A program made the translations under genes and the position numbers. Of a DNA stretch of 46,079 nt, positions 8,620-17,400 are shown one piece after another. Positions within the stretch are counted from its first letter, which is position 1. Every line of letters begins with the position of its first letter. The notes under the pieces were generated by a model. It saw nothing but the letters and a program-made list of their open reading frames with translations. It searched no databases and was not told where the DNA came from. Source of the stretch: Pirellulales bacterium (GTDB lineage: Bacteria > Planctomycetota > Planctomycetia > Pirellulales > JADZDJ01); the NCBI GenBank assembly GCA_020851115.1, contig JADZDJ010000244.1:1-46079 (forward strand), read 5' to 3'.

Positions 8620-8623
8620 GCTT
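8586..8623 (+). terminator. Very strong intrinsic terminator, bidirectional
   Basis: Arms 8586-8600 and 8605-8619 form a 15-bp stem with a single G-T wobble and a TTAG loop. The GC core is flanked by AAAA on the left and TTTTGCTTTT on the right, so it can work on both strands. No protein-coding gene ends beside it on either strand, which is why I link it to a non-coding transcript. Confidence 0.85.
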
Positions 8624-9137
8624 TTCGCTCATCAAGATTGGCCGCAGGGGGCCTTGGGAACACGGGGATGAGGATCTTTGTTGTCGCGCCGTGCTATCCG
8701 TGATGAGTTAAATTGAATCGCTCGGATTCGTGACAAAGGCAAATGTGCCTCTCGCCATATGCCCTTGCAAAACAGCGTAGAGTTCGGCTTTATCCTGTGG
8801 ATTGATAACGATCATCGACAACGAATGCTGCTAAATTGGCTCTGCTATGCTGAGCGAAGCCGCTTTGCGTTGAGATATTTTACGAATTTCGATCGCTTTC
8901 AATCCACCAACGAAAGCAGTTACGTCAATTACCGCGGAGGCGATCTTCAATGAAGTAATTCGACATCAGATGAGCCGGGAAACAGTCTAACCCTATCTTC
9001 CAATAAACCGAAAACAATAGAAAGGCATCCCAACCAGCCAATTGAGGCTAATCCGCCGACTGAAAATGAACGACCGTATCCACAACCATCAACGTCCCCT
9101 CCGTGAGAATTGCGGGCAACACCGATATCGTAAATAT
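8624..9137. other. Intergenic region without a recognised gene
   Basis: Nothing convincing is seen. A minus-strand ATG near 9087 preceded by GGAGGGG would encode only 13 residues. It lies in the same frame as the small membrane gene at 9138-9245, just past its TAG stop, so the stretch may be the decayed rest of a longer membrane-protein gene. Confidence 0.3.
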
Positions 9138-9245
9138 CTAGAGCAAAGATCCTGCCAACCAGTCGGGAAAGGCGAAGCATATGCCGCAGAGCAATGCGAT
9201 GATTCCAATAACCGTTAGCAGCGAAACCAGCGAAAATCGCATCAT
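9138..9245 (-). CDS. Putative 35-residue single-helix membrane protein
   Basis: ATG-ATG at 9245/9242 follows a GGGGAG ribosome binding site by 4-7 nt. The product reads MMRFSLVSLLTVIGIIALLC then GICFAFPDWLAGSLL and ends at a TAG (9138-9140). It is one continuous hydrophobic helix. The frame past the stop (IFTISVLPAILTEGT) is again hydrophobic, so this could also be the first half of a gene interrupted by a nonsense mutation. I do not recognise a family. Confidence 0.3.
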   Translation of the reverse strand: MMRFSLVSLLTVIGIIALLCGICFAFPDWLAGSLL

Positions 9246-9449
9246 CGGTCTCCCCGCATTCCAGAAAAAAGCCCTTCGACGACCAAGCTAGCCGGGTGGA
9301 AATTGCCGCGTCAAGCCGAAAGCCCTTGCAAAACCCCCGCCGGGGCGTCAATTTAGCGATGCCGAGCGTTGCGGAAGTTCTCCGGTCGCCGACGCTCGCG
9401 GCTCGACGGTTCCGACTCCTGTTCCCCGACACCTGACCCCTGGAATTGC

Positions 9450-11903
9450 ATGGCAGCACCAGCACCCGCCCCTGTCAAACCACCCTCGCGTCGCGCCGAC
9501 GATGGCCTCTCGACGGCGCACAAGCCCTACGTGCCCGACGAAGCCAAGATGGCAGAGTTCACCTGGTCGGCGGTGATTGCCGGAGCACTGCTAGGCATCG
9601 TTTTTGGCGCGTCGTCGCTCTACTTGGTGCTAAAGGTCGGCATGACCGTCTCCGCGTCGATACCGGTGGCCGTATTGTCGATCACACTGTTCCGCGGCCT
9701 GTCGCGCGCATTTGGCTTCCGGCCGGCAACGATCCTTGAGAACAACATCGTGCAGACCGCAGGCTCTGCTGGAGAGTCGATCGCATTCGGCGTTGGCGTG
9801 ACGATGCCTGCCATCATGCTGCTGGGATTCGACATGACATTGCCCCGCGTAATGATCGTCTCGCTTTTGGGCGGTGTGCTAGGAATCCTCATGATGATTC
9901 CACTACGGCGCGCATTCATCGTGCGGATGCACGGCCAGTTGTTGTACCCTGAAGGAACCGCTTGCGCTCAAGTGCTGATGACTGGCGACAAAGGCGGAGC
10001 CAGTGGGCAACTCGTCTTCCTTGGATTTTTCATTGCTTTTTGTCACAAGTTTCTGACTGGGGCGGCAATGGTACTCCAGGAAACGATTCACTATTTCTGG
10101 GGGAAATTCAATCGCGCGGCAGTATTGTCGATGGATCTTGCTCCGGAATTACTCGGGGTGGGTTTCATTATCGGCGTCAAGACCGCATCGATCATGATGG
10201 CCGGCGCCGTTGTCGGCAATCTGGTGATCTTGCCGGCAATTGCGCTCTTCGGCGATTCCGTTCCAGGGCTAATTTCCCCCGGTGCCGAGCGAATCGCGGA
10301 TATGGATTTTGGCGAGATTCAGGCGAGCTATTTGAGATACATTGGCGCAGGATGCGTGACCGCGGCAGGGATCATTAGCATGTTTCGCACGCTGCCGATG
10401 ATCGTTCGCTCCGCGACTGCCGGGCTGCGCGGCTTGGGTGGAAGTCAAGACAGCCAGCGCAAGTCGCGCCGCACAGAGCATGATATGCCGCTGCCGGTCG
10501 TGGTGGTCGGGAGCTTAATATTACTGGGGGTGCTGGCGGCAATTCTTTCCGTGGAGGTGCCAATTACGGCGGCGCTCCTGGGAGCTGGCTTGGTGCTTGC
10601 ATTCGGGTTTTTGTTTGTCACGGTCTCGTCGCGTCTGACTGGGGAAATTGGCTCTTCGTCGAATCCGATTTCTGGCATGACCGTTGCGACACTTTCGCTC
10701 ACGTGTTTGATATTCCTATCGTTTGGGATGACAACTCCGAGCGACCGCGTTTTGGCGCTGTCGATCGCTGGAGTCGTATGCATCGCCGCGAGCAATGCCG
10801 GCACGACGTCTCAAGATCTAAAGACCGGTTATTTAATCGGCGGAACGCCGATCCTGCAGCAATATGCGATCCTTGTTGGGGCGTTAACTTCGGCATTGGT
10901 GATTGGCGGAACCCTACTGTTGTTCAATCAAGCAGGCGTCGTTTATAGCGAGATTAATCTGCCCAAGGTCGTGTTAACGCCATCGCAATTCGATGCTTTG
11001 AATGAAAAAGAATCGTACCAAGGAAAAGAATATCGAGTTTGGCAACCAACCGCGCAGCAATTTCCCGGCGTCCCTGCCGCCAAATATTTGGTCGGAGAAG
11101 ATCGGCAGCCAGCGTGGATCGTCGATCCCGGCATCACGGGTCGAATTCCCGAACGTGAGACTTTTCTTACCGACCAACTGCCCACCGGTCGCTACCGCGA
11201 TCGCTTGAATCGCGAGAATCAGAAGAAACCGCTGCCAAGCGTGACGCTGCGTGGCGGTCAATATTTCATTTGGGATGTTACGAAGGAAAGCGACCCCGAT
11301 GTCTCTCCTGGACGATACCTTGTCGATGGCAACGGCGTTGTGCGCTATCGAGTCGAATCCTCGGAAGTCAAGATGAAATTTGCCGCGCCGAAAACGCAGG
11401 TGATGGGCATCATTATCAATGGCGTGCTCGAACAAACCTTGAATTGGGGATTGGTGCTGATTGGAGCGATGCTGGCCATCGGCATCGAACTATGTGGCGC
11501 CTCCTCCCTGGCATTCGCGGTTGGCGTATACATTCCCATGCAGTACACGTCGCCGATTTTCCTGGGCGGCGTTATCTCGTGGTTGGCCGGTAAGATCCGG
11601 GGTCGGAAAAATCAGAATAAATCGGTCGTAACGGAGGCAGAATCCGAAAGCAGCCCTGGGACGCTATTGGCCAGCGGTTATATCGCCGGTGGCACGTTGG
11701 CTGCCGTGGTCATTGCGTTCATTGAATTTTCGCCGGCGCTGAAAAAGGCCCTAAACTATAAAGAATCGGTGCCGGATGCCGTGCGCGGAAGCCTGCTACC
11801 GGTAGCCATCTTTGCTGTCCTGATTGTGCTGTTGTTCTTTATCGGTTCACAACGCACGAAAGACTCTGTTTCACGTTCTCCCACCTCAAACCGGCCCGAA
11901 TAG
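9450..11903 (+). CDS. OPT family oligopeptide transporter
   Basis: The 817-residue protein is a polytopic membrane protein with about 14-16 helices. OPT-family features include the opening KMAEFTWSAVIAGALLGIVF, the NNIVQTAGSAGESIAFG motif (residues ~95-111) and LLYPEGTACAQVL (~165-177), the conserved peptide-pathway segment. OPT proteins import small peptides or metal chelates with protons. Residues ~500-650 form a hydrophilic insertion between helices, with an internal repeat (see findings). Start: the ATG at 9450 is chosen because upstream codons are Arg/Ser-rich and not membrane-like. The S46 peptidase begins 10 bp after its stop, so the two are probably co-transcribed. Confidence 0.85.
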   Translation: MAAPAPAPVKPPSRRADDGLSTAHKPYVPDEAKMAEFTWSAVIAGALLGIVFGASSLYLVLKVGMTVSASIPVAVLSITLFRGLSRAFGFRPATILENNIVQTAGSAGESIAFGVGVTMPAIMLLGFDMTLPRVMIVSLLGGVLGILMMIPLRRAFIVRMHGQLLYPEGTACAQVLMTGDKGGASGQLVFLGFFIAFCHKFLTGAAMVLQETIHYFWGKFNRAAVLSMDLAPELLGVGFIIGVKTASIMMAGAVVGNLVILPAIALFGDSVPGLISPGAERIADMDFGEIQASYLRYIGAGCVTAAGIISMFRTLPMIVRSATAGLRGLGGSQDSQRKSRRTEHDMPLPVVVVGSLILLGVLAAILSVEVPITAALLGAGLVLAFGFLFVTVSSRLTGEIGSSSNPISGMTVATLSLTCLIFLSFGMTTPSDRVLALSIAGVVCIAASNAGTTSQDLKTGYLIGGTPILQQYAILVGALTSALVIGGTLLLFNQAGVVYSEINLPKVVLTPSQFDALNEKESYQGKEYRVWQPTAQQFPGVPAAKYLVGEDRQPAWIVDPGITGRIPERETFLTDQLPTGRYRDRLNRENQKKPLPSVTLRGGQYFIWDVTKESDPDVSPGRYLVDGNGVVRYRVESSEVKMKFAAPKTQVMGIIINGVLEQTLNWGLVLIGAMLAIGIELCGASSLAFAVGVYIPMQYTSPIFLGGVISWLAGKIRGRKNQNKSVVTEAESESSPGTLLASGYIAGGTLAAVVIAFIEFSPALKKALNYKESVPDAVRGSLLPVAIFAVLIVLLFFIGSQRTKDSVSRSPTSNRPE

Positions 11904-11913
11904 CCAAGGCATC

Positions 11914-14010
11914 ATGACAAACTCCATTCGAATTCGACTTTCTATTTTTTTGATCGCGGGTGTGATCATGTCGCTGTCCTCCAAATCGCTTCGGGCCGAC
12001 GAAGGCATGTGGCTGTTTAATCATCCACCCAAGAAGCTGCTCAAGGATCAATACAACTTCGAGCCGACCGACAAGTGGCTGGCCAATTTGCAGCACTCGG
12101 CCGTGCGGTTCAACAGCGGCGGCAGCGGGGCGTTTATCTCGCCGGGCGGTTTGGTGCTGACCAATCATCACGTCGGCGCCGATGCGCTGCAAAAGCTGAG
12201 CAGCAAAGACCACGACTATCTCGCGACCGGCTTCTATGCCAAGTCGCCAGCCGACGAGATCAAATGCGTCGATCTGGAATTGAACGTGCTGATGAGCATC
12301 GAAGACGTCACCAAGCAGGTCAACGATGCGGTGAAGGACGACATGAGCGCGGCCGAGGCGCAAAAGGCTCGCCGCGCAGTAATGAACACGATCGAGAAGG
12401 AATCGCTCGATGCTTCTGGGCTGCGCAGCGACGTCGTCACGCTTTATCAAGGGGGCGAGTATCACCTCTATCGCTACAAAAAATATACGGACGTGCGGCT
12501 GGTGTTCGCTCCCGAACAAGCCATCGCGTTCTTCGGCGGCGACCCCGATAACTTTGAATTTCCGCGCTACGACTTGGATATCTGTATCTTCCGCGTTTAC
12601 GAAAACGACCAGCCGGCGAAGATCGAGCACTATCTGCCGTTCAGCAAAAATGGCGCGAAGGACGGCGAGTTGACATTTGTCGCCGGCCATCCTGGCCGAA
12701 CCGACCGGATGAACACCGTGCGGCATTTGGAGTTCCTGCGAGACAAGTACTATCCCTCTTCGCTGCGCACGATTTTCCGTCGTGAGGTCGTGCTCTCGAC
12801 CTTTAGCGAGCGCAGTTTGGAGAATGCTCGCCGCGCGAAAGATGAGCTGTTCGGCTATCAAAACACCCGCAAAGCGCGGCTCGGTGGATTGGCCGGTCTG
12901 CAAGATCCGGCGATTATGAAGCAAAAGCAAGAAGACGAAAAAGCCCTCCGCGAGAAGATTGCCAAAGATCCGAAGCTGAAACAATTCGCCGGCGCTTGGG
13001 ACGAAGTCGGCAAAGCGATCGACCAATGGAAATCGATCTACACTGAGTACGGCACGCTCGAAGTTGGCACCGCGTTCAACACCGAATTGTTTCACATCGC
13101 TCGCATGTTGGTGCGGCTGGCCGACGAAGTGAAAAAAGACAATGCCGAGCGGCTCCGCGAATATCGTGAATCGAATCAGGAATCGCTTGAGCAGCAGCTT
13201 TTTTCGGAGGCCCCGATTTACGACGACCTCGAAACAGCAAAGCTAGCCGATTCACTCAGCCAGTTCATGGAGTTGATGGGTGCCGAGAACCAGTGGGTCG
13301 GCAAAGTGCTGCAAGGCCGAGCGCCGCGCGACCGGGCTAGCGAACTCGTCGGCGGCAGCCGGTTGCAAGACGTGGCCTTCCGCAAAGAGTTGGCTCGAGG
13401 AGGACGTACGGCGATCGAAGGCTCGAACGACCCGATGATATTGCTAGCCCGTCTGATCGACCCGCCGGCACGGGCCATTCGCAAGTCTTACGAAGAGACG
13501 GTGGACGAACCGATGAAGCAAGCCTATGCGAAGATCGCCAAGGCCCGCTTTGCCATCGAAGGGACCGACACCTACCCCGACGCCACATTCACCCTTCGCC
13601 TCGCCTTCGGCCAGGTGAAGGGCTACGAACTCGACGGCAAGCAAGTTCCGCCCTGGACGACGATCGGCGGCGCGTTTCAACACGCCGACAACCACGGCTC
13701 AAAGCCGCCGTTTCAACTGCCGTCGAGCTGGCTAAACCCGCCGAAGTCGCTCAACATGGATACGCCGCTCAATTTCGTCAGCACTGCGGACATCATCGGT
13801 GGCAACAGCGGCAGCCCCGTAGTCAACCGCGACGGTGAGTATTGCGGCATCATCTTCGACGGCAACCTCCAGTCGCTCGTGCTCGACTTCACATACACCG
13901 ACAAAGTAGCCCGCGCGATCAGCGTGCATTCAAGCGCAATCCTCGAAGCGCTACGCAAGGTGTACGAGGCCGATGCGCTGGTGAACGAGATCGAAAAGGC
14001 GCGGAAGTGA
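11914..14010 (+). CDS. S46 family dipeptidyl-peptidase (DPP7/DPP11-like)
   Basis: The 698-residue protein has a signal peptide (MTNSIRIRLSIFLIAGVIMS, cleavage near LRADEG). S46 landmarks follow: EGMW after cleavage, GSGAFISPGGLVLTNHHV (residues ~71-87) with the catalytic His, FFGGDPDNFEFPRYDLDICI with the catalytic Asp near residue 225, and GGNSGSPVVNRDGEYCGII with the catalytic Ser near the C-terminus. Eighteen residues after that Ser is Gly (FDGN). In this family Gly here is typical of DPP7 (hydrophobic P1) and Arg of DPP11 (acidic P1), so DPP7-like specificity is inferred. It removes dipeptides from peptide N-termini in the periplasm or outside. Start at 11914 was chosen because it gives the signal peptide at the N-terminus. 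Confidence 0.9.
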   Translation: MTNSIRIRLSIFLIAGVIMSLSSKSLRADEGMWLFNHPPKKLLKDQYNFEPTDKWLANLQHSAVRFNSGGSGAFISPGGLVLTNHHVGADALQKLSSKDHDYLATGFYAKSPADEIKCVDLELNVLMSIEDVTKQVNDAVKDDMSAAEAQKARRAVMNTIEKESLDASGLRSDVVTLYQGGEYHLYRYKKYTDVRLVFAPEQAIAFFGGDPDNFEFPRYDLDICIFRVYENDQPAKIEHYLPFSKNGAKDGELTFVAGHPGRTDRMNTVRHLEFLRDKYYPSSLRTIFRREVVLSTFSERSLENARRAKDELFGYQNTRKARLGGLAGLQDPAIMKQKQEDEKALREKIAKDPKLKQFAGAWDEVGKAIDQWKSIYTEYGTLEVGTAFNTELFHIARMLVRLADEVKKDNAERLREYRESNQESLEQQLFSEAPIYDDLETAKLADSLSQFMELMGAENQWVGKVLQGRAPRDRASELVGGSRLQDVAFRKELARGGRTAIEGSNDPMILLARLIDPPARAIRKSYEETVDEPMKQAYAKIAKARFAIEGTDTYPDATFTLRLAFGQVKGYELDGKQVPPWTTIGGAFQHADNHGSKPPFQLPSSWLNPPKSLNMDTPLNFVSTADIIGGNSGSPVVNRDGEYCGIIFDGNLQSLVLDFTYTDKVARAISVHSSAILEALRKVYEADALVNEIEKARK

Positions 14011-14411
14011 TTCGCGCCTACTTTTCTGTCACGGCGTCCGCGCAAGTCATCGGCGCAGATCACAAACGCGATAGGTGAATCGAAAGGTTGCCGATCGCGA
14101 TCTACCCATCCTCGAATTGCCGACGGTCGAAGTTTCGAACCGACCATCGTCTGCTTGGATTGGACAGCCGCTTTTCGCGTCAGTCCACGAAACGGTTTGG
14201 TCGCGACCAGCGGATTCTCGCTAGGGCAATGGGCGAATTGCAACGTGGGGTCGTCAGCCATTTTTAGCGGATCCCATTTGCTCCAATTCGGCTTGACAGG
14301 ATCGTAGGCCGTGTACGCAGTGTCGCTTGGCCCGCGCGGAAAATTGCGATTGAGTTTGGGGCCTTGTCAGAATGTTGCTCCGGCCACCAACAGCTAGGTC
14401 GATCGACCAAA
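14011..14411 (-). other. Gap with a gene-like open frame lacking a start
   Basis: On the minus strand, from just after a TGA at 14367-14369, one frame reads PKLNRNFPRGPSDTAYTAY, then DPVKPNWSKWDPLKMADDP and FAHCPSENPLVATKPFRG, and stays open past 14100. The composition looks like real protein, and LNRNFP recalls zinc carboxypeptidases, but no start codon or second motif supports that. It is between two convergent genes (S46 peptidase and cusA) and may be a gene remnant. No terminator was seen. Confidence 0.25.
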
Positions 14412-17400
14412 CTAAACGGCCACATTTTGGGAAATACTCGGCAATCGCACTCTGCTGGGAGATTCAACGTTCTTTGCATGCAGTTTTAACCATCTGGCGC
14501 GACGAACCCAATAAAAGCGCACCGGCAAGAACAGGTCCACGACTTCATCGGAGATTAGCAACCCTCCCAGCACCGGCAAGGCCATCGGCGCGAGAATCTC
14601 GCCGCCAACTCCCTTGGCAAACACCATCGGAAAAATAGCAATAATCGCTACGCCTTCGGTGAGCAATTTGGGACGCAGCCGGTGAACCGCACCCTCGATC
14701 ACGGCTTGCCGAAGTTCCTCCAGCGATTGGATATTCTCCAGTCCGCCACGCTTCTCAAGGGCTTCGCGCAGATAGACCAGCATGATGATGCCAGTTTCGG
14801 TAGCCATGCCAAAGCACGCAATAAAACCAACCCAGACTGCAACGCTAAAATCCATCGGCGGCGCATCCCAACCCTGCATGATCTTGGGAAACAAGTACAT
14901 GAAAAATGCCCCGCCAGCCAATGCTTCGGGCACTGCAAGCATCATCAGCGCGGCATCCGCCAAGTCGTTGTAAGTCATGTACAGAATGATGAAGATCAGC
15001 ACGATCACCGCGGGAAAGACGAATCGCAGCGTCCGTGCGGCACGCACCTGATGCTCGAATTCTCCACTCCATTCGATATGGACGCCTTCTGGCAACTTGA
15101 TTTTTTGCGAAACCACCCTCTGTGCTTCGTCAACGAAGCCGACAATATCGCGGCCGCGGACATTGAGTGTGACATAGTTGAGCAATCGACCATTCTCGCT
15201 CTTAATCATCGCTGGCCCTTCAACGATCTTTACTTCTGCGACCGCGCTCAGCGGAATCAGCGGCTGCCCCGGTTTGGCGTGAGCGGGCTTCGCCGCATGA
15301 GGGCCGGACGTTTTGTCATCGGGCTTGGCTCCCGGCATTTCCTTATTGCCCGTAGCCATCTCGGCAGTTGTCTCGATTCGATTTCCAGCACTAATCAACA
15401 ATCGTCGAATGCTCTCTTCGTCCGTTCGATCCGCGCGGGCGTAGCGAATCCGAACAGGAAAGCGATTGCGCTGTTCTACGGTGAAGGTGACGGCGCGCCC
15501 GGCCAAGGCAACCTCGATTTCGTTTTGGATGTCTTCGACGGAAATGCCGTACCGAGCGGCTTGCTGGCGGTCGATGTCGATCTGAACGTAGCCTTTGCCC
15601 ATGATCGGAGCAGCGATGACGTCGCGTGCTCCATTGATTGGCTTGAGCGCTGTCTCGATTTCCTTGCACGTCTTGTCAATCACGTCCAAATTCGGGCCAA
15701 ATACCTTGACCCCAATATCCGTCCGAACGCCGGTGGAGAGCATTTCGATTCGATTAATGATCGGCTGGGTAAAGATGTTGCTCCAGCCAGGCACCTGAAG
15801 CACACGCCCCATTTCATCATCGACGAGGTCACCCTTGGGTCCGGTCTGCCGAGGCCAGAGAAACACGCGGTCGTGAAAGGGAGCCGTCAATTGCTCGCGG
15901 ATCGAGACAAACGAAGCAAAATCCGCTTCACTAGGCGCGTTTCCAAGTTGTGATTGAATCGTGGCATCCGCGAAACGTTTTAATTCCTGCCCCCGTGGAG
16001 CGCCGGTCACTAATCCAACCCCTTGTGCGCCCTTCGCCAGTTCCTGTAAGGCGTACCAGGTAAATACTTCGGTGCCGCGGTCGAATAGCTCCCAATTCAC
16101 TTGACCAACTCGTTCTCTCCATTTCTCCGTTCGGTGATCGATGACTGCGCCAAGCAATTCGGTTGCCAGGGTTTCTCTTTCCGCGCCGAAAAACTCAGAA
16201 ACACCGCTGACCAAGTCGCCCAGAGCGGATCGTTTCAAATCCAAGGCGGTTACCGGGTCGGAGATTACGCCTGTTTCAAACAGACTTGCCGCGACATCGC
16301 GAGTGAGTTGCGTGATGTCTTCAAGGACCGGCGCCTCAACCAGCCACGAACCATATTTCGGGCCGAACTTCGCGGCAAGCCGCTTCATTTCGTTCTCGGA
16401 GTCCGCTCCCTGCGGCCACTGTAAGACACCGGCAGCTTCGAGCCTTTGAATTAATTCGCGGATTGCAAATTCGGTCAGCACAGCTTCCAATTCGAACGTG
16501 AACTCGCGATATCGCAACAAGGCCAAACTGCGCATGGATTCGTCGAAACGCTCCAGCGCCTTTTGACATGCATTGTTCATTAAGTTATCGCGATCTTCGG
16601 CATTTGGCGCGCGGATCAAAAAATCCTGGGTTTCCAGCGAATCGAGCACAATTGAGGTCTGACCGGCCGCGTCCTTGTACTTGAGTACGCGCTTGGGCCA
16701 AAGTTCTTTAGGACGGTAATTGACAAAGGTTTCCACCATATCCAGCGGCGCAGGGTCGGTCGGCGTATCGGCACGCCCTGATTTTCCAATCACCGACTCA
16801 ACTTCAGGAAAGCCACGCAAGAGGGCATCGCGGGCTTTGAGATCGTCCGCAGCTTGAGTGATGCTGGCGCGCGGGACGGTAACGGGCATGTCGAGCGTTG
16901 CGCCTTCATCGAGGGCCGGCATAAAGGCCACGCCAATTTTCTGGAAATGAAACGACCACAGCCCGATGAAAATGAGTGTCGCGAGCGCCAAAAACTGTGA
17001 ACGAAAACCTCGCGTGAGAATTACGGTAATCGCCGTGACGACGAAAAAGACCAATAAAAAGGCAGACCGCCACGCCGTTTCGGACGCGCCCTGACCGAAA
17101 ACCGCTTGCAGCGGAAACATCCCGGCCGCCAAAATCAATAAAACGGCAAACATCCACATCACGAGATTTCGGCGAGGCAGCGCCCACGTTAATAGCGGCT
17201 TGTAAATATTGATAAAACTGCGGACGATCCAGTTTTCTTCTTCACTTCGCAGCCTGCCTTTGATGAAGGTGGGAATTAAGGCTGGAACGAGCGTTACCGA
17301 AATTAATGCCACGCCAAGCATGGCAAAGCTCTTGGTAAAGGCGAGGGGATGAAACAGCTTCCCTTCTCGGCCGCTGAGCATGAAGACGGGCACAAACGAC

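Noticed and set aside
8947-9465. Minus-strand ORF of 172 codons
   Set aside because: Arg/Ser/Gly-rich without motif, overlaps the OPT start, and a different frame in the same stretch shows a better small membrane protein.
11839-13095. Minus-strand ORF of 418 codons
   Set aside because: Antisense shadow of the S46 peptidase, without recognisable domains.
14682-15953. Plus-strand ORF of 423 codons
   Set aside because: Antisense shadow of cusA; its content mirrors the codon bias of the real gene.
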